Part shown: piece after piece, positions 1-10,851 of the stretch
How positions within the stretch are numbered: the first letter of the stretch is position 1
Layout of the letters: every line of letters starts with the position of its first letter
DNA from: Ricinus communis
Taxonomy: Eukaryota; Streptophyta; Magnoliopsida; Malpighiales; Euphorbiaceae
Length of the DNA: 64,000 nt
Assembly: GCF_019578655.1 (NCBI RefSeq)
Contig: NC_063260.1
Coordinates: 18,658,723-18,722,722 of the forward strand
Direction: 5' to 3'
Notes under the pieces: generated by a model
What the model was told of the DNA's origin: nothing
The model's input: the letters and a program-made list of their open reading frames with translations, nothing else
The model's database searches: none
Made by a program: the position numbers and the translations under genes

Positions 1-72
1 GTTTCTAAGATAGTAATTCACGGGTTCATAATCATTAGGGTTCGTGGTTCTAATCCTTGGAGGTTCTTAACA
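1..72 (+). mobile_element. G1 LTR, terminal fragment
   Basis: The reverse complement of these 72 bases is the TGTTAAGAACCTCC end shared by every G1 LTR in the window. Here it lies in plus orientation, opposite to the other G1 copies, and ends CA at 72. The next bases are S1 repeat (TCTAGACTC) and not a primer-binding site. It is therefore the 3' LTR, or a solo LTR, of an element extending left of the window, inserted in S1. Confidence 0.85.
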
Positions 73-444
73 TCTAGACTCTTAGGACTGACTGTCTAAG
101 AATCTCAACTCGGGAGAATTCTACCAAAAATCTGGCAGAACCTCTCCTACAACACGGACATTACCCCCCGTAAAAACGGGTCCACGACCTGCAAGAAAAA
201 TACTTCAAATATCCAACAATTCAAACAATGGGAGTCGGGTCCCCAAACTTCACTATTTTCCCGACTCCGCCACGCAATACAAAACACGAGGCAGGCAAAC
301 TGACAGACGATTATTTTTTGACTCACAAATATCATCAAATACTCAATATAAACCATTAGACACACAATTAAACCAAGAATTCCAAAATTACAGGCCAGAG
401 AAAAATTACCGAGACGCTCGGTCGCTCGGTCGACTCGCCTCCAG
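73..444. repeat. S1 tandem repeat, partial unit
   Basis: This matches the stretch of the S1 unit from the TCTAGACTCCTAGG block through GTAAAAACGGGTCCA to CGACTCGCCTCCAG, which recurs eight times in 49585-58870. It is a truncated copy cut on the left by the G1 LTR. It ends at an S1/S2 junction that recurs at 58870/58871. A reading frame on the minus strand here is the one that stays open in most S1 copies. I do not regard it as a gene. Confidence 0.85.
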
Positions 445-1985
445 TTTGGCTGGTGGCGTTGATACATCGACCTATTTGGGGAGCATAAGCCCGAGTGTCG
501 AGTGAAATCGCGTGTAAGCGGCGAGCATAGGCACAGATCCATTGCTTGGACAAACGCAAGGAAATTAAATTAGTGGATCAGAGTATTCATATCATTCTCG
601 AACGAAATGAAACTAGTTGATCGAGCATCGATATCATTCTCGAATGATCGCGGTCAAATCTTTTGGAGGAAGGAGGGTACGACGAGAATCGAGGCACGCC
701 CAAATTCAGGACTTCGACCGTTGGGATCTCCGTCATTCCTTGTTCCTCTTGGCACGAGGACTCCTAACGACGAGAATCGTGGGACGCCCAAATTCAAGAC
801 TTGGATCATTTAGATCTCCATCATTCCTTGTTCCTCTCGGCACGAGGACTGCTGATAGCACAAGGATTAGCGTAAAGAATCATGAGAAGGCAGTTGACAA
901 GCTTGGCTGGTGGCGTTGATACATCGACCTAAATCCACGTGCGAAAAGGAGAAATCATGCTGTTTTCGATTAATCCGAACGTAATACAAGCAGGAACGCG
1001 ATCGCTCTGATGTCTGGGACGCATCTAATAAAGTATTATGGATCAGAGTGTTATTAGGTAGGCCCACACGGATTTCTCCTTGTTTCCGTTAAGGTGGCTT
1101 ATAGAATCTAGGACTACGGTTGACCAGTCAAATCCTCTCTAGTTCTTCATTTGACTTTAGTTTATTCATCTTTCTTTATTTATTAATTTGTATTTAGCTT
1201 ATGGTCCATTTTCCTTATGGAATTAGGGATTTTGCACCATAAAAACCGCACGCAACCGAATACTTGAGGCTAATGAGCCTACTATTCCGGTTTTCCACCT
1301 TGTGGGAAATCAAGTTATAGGTTCTTTCAAGAACATTGCGAGCTAATCCTGAGTCGCCCTGGCAAACATAAACTTATCGCTTGCGTCCTTCCTTTCTTCT
1401 GTGTTCTTTGTCTACCCTAGTGTCTAAATCAATTCGATTTGATCCTTACGCCCAGCCGTACGGAGAAGAACAAAGAACTTGCAATTTCTTTCCTTTCATT
1501 TGTGCCTCTCTTTCTAATCTTTGTTTAGTATGATGGTTTGGTTCTATTTGGGGAGCATAAGCACGAGTGTCGAGTGAAAGCGCATGTAAGCGACAAGCAT
1601 AGGCACAGATCCATTGCTTGGACAAATAAAGCAAGGAAATTAAATTAGTTGATCGAGTATTGAAATCATTCTCGAATGAAATGAAATCAGTGGTTCGAGC
1701 ACTCGTGAACGACGATGCATGCCCAAATTCAGGGCTTGGACCATTGGTATCTCCATTATTCCTTGTTCCTCTCGGCACAAGAACTCCTGATGGCACAGGG
1801 ATTAGCGTAAGGAATCATGAGAAGGCAGCTGACAAGCTTGGACGGTGGCGTTCATGCTTCTCTTGATCACCAAGCGGGACGAAAAGTAAATCGACGCGTG
1901 AAAGGGAGAAATCATGTTGTTTTCGATTAATCCGAACATAAGACAAGCAGGAACCCGATCGCTCTGATGTCTGGGACGCATACAA
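445..1985. repeat. S2 tandem repeat, about 1.5 units (subtype a then b)
   Basis: This holds one S2 unit of subtype a (marked by GTGGATCAGAGTATTCATAT and CGCGGTCAAATC) followed by part of a subtype b unit (marked by ATCAGTGGTTCGAGCACTCG). The spacing between the matching GAGTGTCGAGTGAAA motifs is about 1,070 bp. A segment of the first unit is missing just after the S1 junction. The last bases (GGGACGCATACAAA) abut EPRV-B. No gene is supported: the short reading frames are repeated with the unit and match no family I know. Confidence 0.85.
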
Positions 1986-2244
1986 AATGAAAATTCTTCA
2001 GACGAAGAAACATCTATTCTTACTATTGGTCCTGCTCTCCAAATAAAACAAGAACCGCCAGACCTTCCACCAATTTCTGAGGATTTACAATGGCTGCAAC
2101 CTCTACCTTCTCCCGATTATATCCTTGCAGATATATCTTACTGTTTCCCTGAGATACCTTCTCCAAAGAAAATACCTACACCAGTTCAAACCAGCTCCTC
2201 TTCTTCTACATCATTATTCATTCCTACTTCTCCAGAAAGTATGG
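1986..2244 (+). pseudogene. EPRV-B, left part (protein upstream of protease)
   Basis: Nearly identical to EPRV-A from about 14150 to 14410, the acidic stretch between the zinc finger and the aspartic protease of a caulimovirid polyprotein. It starts abruptly at the S2 junction and is interrupted at 2245 by a G1-delta element. The last five bases TATGG are the left target-site duplication. No viral leader or upstream gene is present. Confidence 0.85.
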
Positions 2245-2960
2245 TGTTAAGAACCTCCAAGGATTAGAACCACGAACCCTAATGATTATGAACCCGTGAA
2301 TTACTATCTTAGAAACCCAAGAACAAATTGAGTTTCAAAACCCAAGAACCGCTTAAATCAGATTGCAAGGTATGGTTGATCAAGATCAGAACCTAAAGAA
2401 AACTAAGTTCTTTAAACCCTAACCCTTAACACGCCACAAGGATAGATCAATTCCTTGATAAGTGGTTTATGCATTCAACAAGAATTCAAGAATTCAAGCA
2501 AATATGCAAAGGAAACAACTACTATAATTTTATCAAAATTCGAATTTTCAAAACACAACTTAAGGGGCGTTTTTATAGCCACCTAACATAATAAACCCTA
2601 GTAAAACTATTAACCCTAGCTGCCACATAAGAAAAATAGGCAATAACATTGTTCTGAACTTAAAGAAGAGATTTCAGCCCAAATATTAGCCCACATTAGT
2701 CTTCATGTATTTGGACTTGCAAAACATTAAATAAAGCCCATTCAGATGTGTCTTTCCTTGGGCCTATCCTAGCATGACCAATTGGGCTTCCTTGACTAGC
2801 CCGATCTTGCATATAGCCAATTAAGGCTTCTTGTAGCTTCTTGGACCTTGACCTTGTAATTGGGCCTTGTAGCATGCTCAATGGATCCTTAGCTTTATCT
2901 TTGGTTTTCTTGTTGTCCTCTCCATCAAGTCCATCTTTAAGCTTGGCCATGTCCATATCA
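2245..2960 (-). repeat. 3' LTR of G1-delta
   Basis: Begins TGTTAAGAACC and ends CCATATCA on the plus strand, the TG...CA termini of G1 LTRs. On the minus strand a frame starting at the LTR edge (MDMAKLKDGLDG...) stays open for about 94 codons and contains GPITRSRSKK, the C-terminal tail of the pol polyprotein. Confidence 0.92.
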
Positions 2961-2974
2961 TTCCCTCCTTCTTT
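2961..2974 (-). other. Polypurine tract of G1-delta
   Basis: On the minus strand this reads AAAGAAGGAGGGAA immediately before the LTR TG, the position where plus-strand DNA synthesis is primed. Confidence 0.85.
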
Positions 2975-4144
2975 AGGATGATTCGTCCTCGAATCAAGTT
3001 GATCACCTTGCACTCTCTCATTTTCATGCATTTGTGCCGCGGGTATTGCCGGTAGTTGGCACATTATTACCTCCACTAAAACCACTTGACATGCTGCAAT
3101 AAAAGTTAGTATGCAATAATAATAAAAAAAAATAAATCGAAGGAAATTAAGGACCTCACCAATACTCCCTCACGTGTTTACTCTCAATTAATGGGGATGG
3201 TCACTCGTGTTTCGCACAATCAAGAATGATCACACAAGGCTGAAAACTCACACCACTCAGCTTGTTTTCAAGGATTCTTATGTGAATCAATAACCACACA
3301 TCAAGTTATTTCACTATGCTTGCAATGCACCAAGAATTATGATCTAAAAAGCTTAGTTGAGGCAAAACACAAAGTCAAGAAAAAAAAAAAAAGAAGGAGC
3401 AGTAACAAGAACAAGTGTTTAATGAATCAAGAACAATGAAGAACTCAAAAAGAATTAATGGGCATGTAAAAGGAACGAAAATAAGGTGAAAGAAACAAGA
3501 TATTAAGTTCAAGAACCAAGCAATCAAGTTTCAACCCGAATGGAAATCTCTAACCAAACAGCATTGGAGACAAGCTCAAGAACGAATTAAAACTTCAATT
3601 TGATGTATAAGACATGTAAGGAACAGATTTAGGAAGTAAAAATCACAAAGAAGAAAGAGGAGAATAAATGAAGGACAAAAACGAATTTAGAGCTGAATCA
3701 ATTCAAATAAGATGGTATGTATAGGGCTCAGGTCATTGGAATTTAATGTCCCTTTGAATCTTCCCAAACAGCCACCAAATCCTTATTTATGTAAGATTGT
3801 GAAAATCTCCCTAAACCTTTTAACAACCCTAATATCTATATAATCACCCCAAGAACAATGATTTCAACACCAAATACGTTTTTTTTCCACTAACAAAGAC
3901 AATCAAACCAATCAGACCTATTCCTTTTTTTGTTTTTTTTTTTGCTAATTCGGATCTGATATTTTTCTTTTCTTGTTTCGTTTTTTTTTTTTTTTTGAAT
4001 TAGAATCAAAAACTACAAGAATCAAGAACTAAACAATGTAGATCTCAAGAATACCAAGAATACTTCAAGAACAATATCAAGAACTCAAGGAAAACAAACA
4101 ATAACTTAAAGAAAAGGGATAAATAACCTGATTTAAGAGCCAAA

Positions 4145-4156
4145 GCTCTGATACCA
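4145..4156 (-). other. Primer-binding site of G1-delta (tRNA-iMet type)
   Basis: On the minus strand this reads TGGTATCAGAGC, two bases inside the LTR end. It pairs with the 3' end of plant initiator methionine tRNA. Confidence 0.9.
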
Positions 4157-4158
4157 AA

Positions 4159-4874
4159 TGTTAAGAACCTCCAAGGATTAGAACCACGAACCCTAATGAT
4201 TATGAACCCGTGAATTACTATCTTAGAAACCCAAGAACAAATTGAGTTTCAAAACCCAAGAACCGCTTAAATCAGATTGCAAGGTATGGTTGATCAAGAT
4301 CAGAACCTAAAGAAAACTAAGTTCTTTAAACCCTAACCCTTAACACGCCACAAGGATAGATCAATTCCTTGATAAGTGGTTTATGCATTCAACAAGAATT
4401 CAAGAATTCAAGCAAATATGCAAAGGAAACAACTACTATAATTTTATCAAAATTCGAATTTTCAAAACACAACTTAAGGGGCGTTTTTATAGCCACCTAA
4501 CATAATAAACCCTAGTAAAACTATTAACCCTAGCTGCCACATAAGAAAAATAGGCAATAACATTGTTCTGAACTTAAAGAAGAGATTTCAGCCCAAATAT
4601 TAGCCCACATTAGTCTTCATGTATTTGGACTTGCAAAACATTAAATAAAGCCCATTCAGATGTGTCTTTCCTTGGGCCTATCCTAGCATGACCAATTGGG
4701 CTTCCTTGACTAGCCCGATCTTGCATATAGCCAATTAAGGCTTCTTGTAGCTTCTTGGACCTTGACCTTGTAATTGGGCCTTGTAGCATGCTCAATGGAT
4801 CCTTAGCTTTATCTTTGGTTTTCTTGTTGTCCTCTCCATCAAGTCCATCTTTAAGCTTGGCCATGTCCATATCA
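4159..4874 (-). repeat. 5' LTR of G1-delta
   Basis: 716 bp, the pair of 2245-2960. On the minus strand a TATA-like CTATAAAAACG precedes the transcribed part. It ends CA at 4874, next to the right TATGG duplication. Confidence 0.92.
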
Positions 4875-5556
4875 TATGGAAAATCCATCTTCACCAGAAG
4901 TCACATCAGCACAACCTATTCATCCTACACGATTGGTATCCATCCATGTCTTACCTGGCAAATATGAAAAACCTATCCTTGTTACTGCTTTAATGGATAC
5001 GGGATCTCATTGTACGATGTTAAATCCTGATGCTCTGCCTAGTTCAGCATGGAAAAAAAGGATTTATCACTTCACAGCGGCAGATGGCAAAAGTTTTCAG
5101 ACTACAATGGTCTCTAAACAAAAGATTGGAATACAGTTCTTCCCAGACTGTATTGTATGGATCCACGTCATTGGATCCTATCTGTTTGGAAGAGATCTTT
5201 TAGTTGGGTTTGATACTTATCATGCGGCAGGAAAATTACAAATCCTGCCAACAGGGCTTAAGTATAAGCGAGAATTTCTCCCTTATACTCAAAATCCCAA
5301 CCAGTTCTCCATTGCAGAAGTCCCTCTGGACTTTGCTCACTTAAAGGGGTTGTTCATACCATGCTGTGCTGATTCTCATAGAAACTTCTATCACCCTTTT
5401 CCACTATACAAGAACCCAGACTTCTTCATCACTCTCCCCTTCAAATTAAATGAAGATGTCAACCCCACTAGAGCCAGCCATCCTGGGATGTCTCCATCTG
5501 ATTTGGCTTTAGCAAGACAGGAATGCCAAGAACTTCTTCAGCAAGGCTTGATAGAA
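4875..5556 (+). pseudogene. EPRV-B, right part (protease and start of RT)
   Basis: Continues EPRV-B after the G1-delta insertion; one frame is open across 4876-5562 (228 codons, the last from the adjoining LTR). It carries the aspartic-protease motif DTGS near residue 40 and runs to the first residues of the reverse-transcriptase domain (ARQECQELLQQGLIE). It differs from EPRV-A 14405-15087 by only a handful of bases. It stops where a G1 LTR fragment begins at 5557. The rest of RT, RNase H, capsid and movement protein are missing. Confidence 0.88.
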
Positions 5557-5714
5557 TGTTAAGAACCTCCAAGGATTAGAACCACGAACCCTAATGATTA
5601 TGAACCCGTGAATTACTATCTTAGAAACCCAAGAACAAATTGAGTTTCAAAACCCAAGAACCGCTTAAATCAGATTGCAAGGTATGGTTGATCAAGATCA
5701 GAACCTAAGGAAAA
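5557..5714 (-). mobile_element. G1 LTR fragment between EPRV-B and G2
   Basis: Starts TGTTAAGAACC like other G1 LTRs and matches their first 158 bp with one visible change (AAGAAAA to AGGAAAA near the end). It is cut by the 5' LTR of G2. The remaining 560 bp of LTR are not on the other side of G2, where EPRV-A follows. Confidence 0.85.
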
Positions 5715-6452
5715 TGATATGGAATCAGTCCAACAAGAGGTCCATCACACAGCTCAAGTGCAAGATAATGATGCTACGGTCCATGCCTTGCTAGTGCATG
5801 AAAATGCTAAGCAAAGATCAGAACATTTCATGGGATTCTCATCAAAACAAACCTTTATCACTTGCCTTAATTGGATGGTTGAATAAAAGCTTGAGAAGGG
5901 GAATATTTGCTGCTCATTATGTTCAGTTTTTGTTGTTCATAAAGGTGGACGTTTTTGGAGTTATTCCTTACTCTATTTGCTGCTCATTATGTTCAGTTTT
6001 TGCTGTTCATAAAGGTGGACGTTTTTGGAGTTATTCTTTGTTTAATTTGCTGTTAGAATTTCAGTTTTAAATGTGTAATAAAACCTTTGTAATCAGCCTT
6101 TAATAGCTGTTACAAAGATTTTCTTTATTTAGCACTTTTATTTGCTGTTTAATTAGGGATGTTACAAGGGAATGTGAATCCTTGTAGCTGGTCAGTTTTT
6201 AGGAGGAAGTTGAAGAGTTTATCTATGTCATGTAACTCTTCTAGTGGTTGAGTATAAATAGAACTCATGGCCAAGTGTTATAGGCATTGAGAGTTGAAAA
6301 CAAATCTGATTTCTTTGTGAAATTATTCTAAGTGTTTTACTTTGTGTTTACACGCCCTTTTGCTCTTACTACTTAGTGTTTGAGAGTGCTCTCCCTACCA
6401 TTCAAAGTACTCAAACTCATTCCAAAAACGATCCTATTCCTTTTCCACATCA
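5715..6452 (+). repeat. 5' LTR of G2
   Basis: 738 bp, TGATATGGAATC...CCACATCA. It carries two tandem 70-bp units (5904-5973 and 5974-6043) around TGCTGCTCATTATGTTCAG. It lacks about 44 bp near 6385 that are present in the 3' LTR and in the solo LTR at 30213. Confidence 0.92.
6253..6260 (+). promoter_or_regulatory. TATA box of G2 5' LTR
   Basis: TATAAATA about 200 bp before the LTR end, the expected place for the start of the retroelement transcript. The same motif is present in the 3' LTR near 11406. Confidence 0.65.
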
Positions 6453-6454
6453 AT

Positions 6455-6466
6455 TGGTATCAGAGC
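6455..6466 (+). other. Primer-binding site of G2
   Basis: TGGTATCAGAGC two bases after the LTR end; complementary to initiator Met-tRNA. Confidence 0.92.
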
Positions 6467-6692
6467 TTAGGCTTTGGAGAGTGTGAGTTTCGTACAAAAA
6501 AAAAAACAGATTACGTTGCTGAAAACAGGTCTGAAGGTTTTGATTCGTATCTCCCTTGTTCCTGAAGATTTTTGAGTGTTTCTTGAGTTTAAATTGTTTT
6601 TCTCTTTGAGAGTTTTGTGATTGTAAAGTTACAAAATTTTTGAAGTCCGTTTGATATTTTTTTTTGGTTGATTAAAATTGCACGCTATTGTA

Positions 6693-7612
6693 ATGGAAAC
6701 AAATCAGTCTAATTCTGAAATGTTGGCTGCTATCATGAAGCAACTTCGTGAGCTACAAGGAGACTTGAGGAAACATGAAGCTAGGATGGATGCCATTCGC
6801 GGAACTATCCTTAAAGATGGGAGAACGTGTTGGAGACTTGGAGAACACAGCAAGCTCCGGTGGGAATCCTACCTATCGAAATTTTCAAGAAGAAGATAGG
6901 AGTTTCAAATTGGAACTTCCTGAATTTGATGGCTCAAGTGATCCGGAAAACTTCTTAGATTGGGTTCGAAGAATGGAAAGTGTCTTTGATTATAAAGACT
7001 TTGATGATAGGAGGAGGTGTAAGATGGCTGTCCTTAGATTAACAAAGCTTGCTGGGCTTTGGTATGACAATCTAAAAGCCAAGAGACGAAGAGAAGAGAA
7101 AGAAAAGATCGAGTCATGGGAGAAACTCAAGAAGAAAATGGAGAGGCGTTGGGTACCACGTGAGTATGAGCAAGATCAATATATCAAGCTAACTCGACTA
7201 ACTCAAGGCGATCTCAGTGTTGATGAGTATGTTCGTGAATTTGAGAGGCTCAAGATTGCTCGTTTCACTAAAGGGCTGTCCAAACCCATCTCTCACAAGG
7301 TAGATCTTATGAGCTTTTCTACTTTTGATGAAGTTGTGACAGTAGCTAGGAAGGTGGAAGCACAAGTGAAACAGGGAGAAGCCTAAGGGCGAACACAAGT
7401 GGCGTCAAGACTCCATATAAACCATACATACCTTTTAGGAAGAGTGAGTCTTCTTCTAGCTCTTCTAAACAACTTTCTTCTACTAATCCTTCAAAGTTTC
7501 AAAGTGGAAAATCTAGTTTTAAGCAAGAAGGATTCAAAAGGACTTGTTACAAGCGCCAAGAACGTGGGCATATTGCTAGTGAATGCCCAAAAAGGAATAT
7601 TCTCACAATTCA
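6693..7612 (+). pseudogene. gag: G2 gag (broken)
   Basis: Structural capsid/nucleocapsid gene. The ATG at 6693 (METNQSNSEM...) opens a short coiled-coil leader; a frameshift near 6820 moves the reading to the frame covering 6775-7386. That frame contains the retrotransposon gag core (LPEFDGSSDPENFLDWVRRM, then a WVPREYEQDQY motif and DEYVREFERL). A stretch is missing around RLKI/ARFTKGL, just before the VDLMSF segment. After another frame change near 7390 the zinc knuckle lies at about 7548-7590. It reads C-Y-K-R...GHIASEC, so the second cysteine of the CCHC motif is replaced by arginine. The gene cannot make a normal Gag. Confidence 0.85.
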
Positions 7613-7748
7613 CCCGAGTGAGGAGGATTCTTACAGCTATGAATCTGAAAGTAACAATGAAGATGTTGAGGAGTATGATGCGGAGGAGAATGACAACCCT
7701 CTTTGTGGAGTTGTTAGGAGAGTCTTACATTCCGAACCTCTCAAAGAC

Positions 7749-8243
7749 ATGCAGCAACGAGAGAACCTTTTCCATACAAGGTGCAAGGTTCTTGATAAGA
7801 CATGTGATGTGATTGTTGATGGAGGATCATGCACGGATGTGGCATCCACAGAACTTGTCAGTAAGCTTAAGCTTCCTCTTCGAAATCATGCTAAGCCTTA
7901 CAAATTGAATTGGTTGAATAATGAAACTGGTTTGAAGGTCAAGAAACAAGCTTTAGTTTCATTTACAATTGGCAATTATCATGATGAACGTTGGTGTGAT
8001 GTATTGCCTATGAGTGCATGTCATATTTTGCTTGGTAGACCATGGCAATTTGATAGAAATGCTGTACATGATGGTGTTTCTAATATATATACGGTTACTA
8101 CCACGGGTGGAAAAAAGATTAGATTGTTGCCTTTGCCTCCTAAGGTTGAACCTATGGTGGAAAGGAGACCTAATTTTCTGATTTCGAGGAAAGAGTTCGA
8201 AAAAGAGTGCAATGGAGGGAGGAGGGTTTGTACTTCTTGTTAA
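7749..8243 (+). pseudogene. G2 aspartic protease region
   Basis: Retropepsin domain that would cleave the polyprotein. The active-site motif is DGGS (CDVIVDGGSCTDVAS, near residue 20), in place of the DTGS of the viral copies in this window. The downstream CDVLPMSACHILLGRPWQFD block is the flap/core typical of plant Gypsy proteases. The frame stays open for 164 codons, then shifts before the RT frame, which overlaps it from 8212. Confidence 0.85.
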
Positions 8244-8931
8244 ACCCATTTCTAATGTTGTCTCCTATGCCACTAACTCTTTGTTTTTGAGTCATTTGCT
8301 TGAAGAATTTTCTGATGTATTTCCTAGTGATTTACCGAAAGGACTGCCACCTTTTCGTGGGATTGAGCATGCAATTGACTTAATCCCGGGAGCCCCATTG
8401 CCTAACAAAGCAGCCTATCGGTGCAATCCCGAGCAAGCTAAAGAGTTGCAAAGGCAAGTGGAAGAACTAATGGAGAAAGGTTATGTGCGTGAGAGCCTTA
8501 GTCCATGTGCTGTTCCGGCTCTTTTAGTGCCTAAGAAAGAAGGAACATGGAGAATGTGTATTGATAGTCGTGCAATCAATAACATAACTATCAAATATAG
8601 ATTTCCTATGCCTAGGCTCCAAGATATGTTTGATGAATTGAGTGGTGCCAGAATTTTCAGCAAGATTGATTTGAGGAGTGGCTACCATCAAATGAGAATT
8701 CGAGAAGGTGATGAATGGAAGACAGCTTTCAAAACGAAACAAGGGTTGTATGAGTGGCTTGTCATGCCATTTGGACTTTGCAATGCCCCTAGTTCGTTCA
8801 TGAGACTTATGAATGAGGTACTTCGACCTTTTCTCAATAAGTTCATTGTTGTATACTTAGATGATATTTTAGTATATAGCAAATCTGAAAGTGAGCATAT
8901 GTTGCATTTGAGAGATTTATTTGAAAATTGA
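8212..8931 (+). pseudogene. pol: G2 reverse transcriptase (fingers and palm)
   Basis: RNA-dependent DNA polymerase domain: [13 protein letters not shown] linker, [17 protein letters not shown], palm blocks [14 protein letters not shown] and [13 protein letters not shown], and the catalytic YLDD box near residue 222. All core motifs up to the active site are present. The frame ends at a stop at 8929-8931 just after RDLFEN, where relatives continue into the thumb, so the protein is truncated by a small indel or stop. Confidence 0.9.
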
Positions 8932-8946
8932 GAACTCACAAGTTGT

Positions 8947-9839
8947 ATGGAAAATGGAAAATGTACTTTCATGTGTAATAGTATTTCTTTCCTAGGATAC
9001 ATTGTTTCTAGTGAAGGGATACAGGTTGATCCAGAGAAAGTGAAGGCCATTTCCACATGGTTAGTTCCAAGGGATGTTCATGAAGTTAGGAGCTTTCATG
9101 GCCTTGCTTCTTTCTATAGAATCTTCATCAAGAACTTCTCAACAACTACAGCCCCGATGACGGAGTTAATGAAGAAAGGAGAATTCAAATGGAGTGAAGC
9201 GGCCCAAAAATCCTTTGAAGAAGTCAAAACAAAATTATGCAATGCACCCATCCTTGCTCTTCCAGATTTTGACAAGCTTTTGAAGTGGAATGTGATGCAA
9301 GCGGCGTGGGTATTGGAGCTGTCCTTATTCAAGAGAAGCGTCCAGTTTGCTACTTTAGTGAGAAACTAAGTGGAGCCAAGCTGAATTATTCCAACTATGA
9401 TCGTGAGTTCTATGCGATTGTTAGAGCTTTAGAACATTGGTCTCACTATCTAAGGCCAAAACCTTTTGTTCTTCATTCAGATCATGAGGCCTTGAAGTAC
9501 ATACATGGCCAACAAAAGCTGAATCACCGACATGCCAAGTGGGTAGAGTTCCTGCAATCTTTCACTTTCCATTCGAAGTATAAGGAGGGAAGGAACAATG
9601 TTGTTGCGGATGCTCTCTCAAGGAGACGTTACCTACTTGCTACTGTCCATACTCAAGTTCTAGGCTTTGAACATTTAAAAGGTTTATATGAGAATGATGA
9701 ACACTTTGCTACTATATTTCAAAAGCCTACTCAGGAGTTCATAGTTCAAGATGGTTTCTTATTTAAAGGGAACAAACTTTGTATCCCTAAGTGTGGTGTT
9801 CGTGAGCTTTTGATTAGGGAAGTCCATGGAGGTGGATGA
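8947..9839 (+). pseudogene. pol: G2 RT thumb, RNase H and integrase zinc domain
   Basis: Two overlapping frames. 8947-9369 carries the RT connection (SFLGYIVSSEGIQVDPEKV, SFHGLASFYRIFIKNFS). 9285-9839 carries RNase H ([15 protein letters not shown] with the first catalytic Asp, [16 protein letters not shown] with Glu, [10 protein letters not shown] with Asp) and reaches the start of the integrase N-terminal domain ([10 protein letters not shown]). The frame change near 9300 falls inside the first RNase H strand. The domains are recognisable throughout but no longer in one frame. Confidence 0.9.
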
Positions 9840-10851
9840 ACACTTTTATTGGCCACACATGATAAAAGACGTGACTCATGTGGTGGAGAGATGTTCTACT
9901 TGTCAAAAGTCCAAGAGTACCTTCCATAAAGGTCTCTACCATCCCTTACCCGTCCCTGATGCCCCTTGGGAAAGTGTAAGTATGGACTTTATTGTGGGGC
10001 TTCCAAAGACTCAAAGGGGAAAGGATAGCATCATGGTGGTGGTTGATCGATTTTCAAAGATGGCTCACTTTATTGCGTGCCATAAGACGGATGATGCATC
10101 CAAAATTGCTGACTTGTATTTTCGTGAGATCATTCGTTTGCATGGTGTTCCAAGATCAATTGTTTCAGATAGGGATTCTAAATTCCTAAGTCACTTTTGG
10201 AGAATTTTATGGAAGTTGGTAGGTACTAAGCTTCTTTTTAGTACTTCTCATCATCCTCAAACTGATGGCCAAACGGAAGTGACTAATAGAACGCAGAAAG
10301 ATTGGGATATCAAGTTGGCACATGCTGAATTTGCCTATAATAGATCACCTTCTTCAACTACAAGTCGTGCTCCTTTTGAGGTGGTCTATGGGGTAAATCC
10401 TCTTCTTCCTGTTGAACTTGTTCCATTGCCAAGAAAGGACTTAGTCCATGTTGATTCAAAGAAAAGATGGGAAGCATTTCAGAAAACATGTACTCAAGTT
10501 AAGGAGAAAATTGAAGCAATGAAAGCAGTTTACAAGGCAAGAGCTAACAAGAGAAGAAAACAGCCTACCTTTGCTAAGGGTGATCTAGTGTGGTTACATT
10601 TGAGGAAGGAACGTTTTCCTAATCTTAGGAAAAACAAACTCATGCCTAGGTCAGATGGTCCATTTCGTGTGTTAGAAAAGATTGGAGAAAGTGCTTACAA
10701 ACTTGAACTTCCAAGTGAGTATGGTGGTGTAAGTGCAACTTTCAATGTGGGGGATTTAACTCCATACCTTGATAATGAAAGTTTGAGGACAAACTTTTTC
10801 GAAGAGGGGGAGAATGATATGGAATCAGTCCACAGCTCAAGTGCAAGATAA
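9826..10851 (+). pseudogene. pol: G2 integrase with pol tail reading into the 3' LTR
   Basis: Integrase: zinc-binding HHCC half (CSTCQKSK), then the DDE core with the first Asp in SMDFIVGLP, the second in SDRDSKF, and the Glu in DGQTEVTNR. Directly after TNR about 15-20 residues usual in the family are missing (TQKDWDIKLAHAEFAYN follows). The C-terminal part (KGDLVWLHLRKERFP, SDGPFRVLEKI, SATFNVGDLTPY) lacks a recognisable chromodomain. The frame runs across the polypurine tract and 12 codons into the 3' LTR before its stop. Confidence 0.88.
10801..10814 (+). other. Polypurine tract of G2
   Basis: GAAGAGGGGGAGAA directly before the 3' LTR TG at 10815. Confidence 0.88.

Larger units (their letters stand above)
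2245..4874 (-). mobile_element. G1-delta: internally deleted Gypsy element
   Basis: A complete LTR-internal-LTR element on the minus strand, flanked by TATGG at 2240-2244 and 4875-4879, which shows one clean insertion into EPRV-B. Both LTRs are 716 bp, and I saw no difference between them by eye, suggesting a recent insertion. The internal part is only 1,198 bp and holds the primer-binding site, a leader, the first codons of gag, then directly the last codons of pol and the polypurine tract. Protease, reverse transcriptase, RNase H and integrase are absent, so it is non-autonomous. The likely helper lineage is the G1 element at 21612-26764 or a complete relative elsewhere. Confidence 0.93.

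Noticed and set aside
3840..4010. Poly-T and poly-A runs in the G1 leader as a SINE or processed pseudogene tail
   Set aside because: The same runs occur at the same place in every G1 and G1-delta leader, without flanking duplications.
4755..4967. Plus-strand frame of 70 codons across the LTR/EPRV-B joint
   Set aside because: Antisense shadow of the LTR-encoded pol tail; it arises only from the joint.
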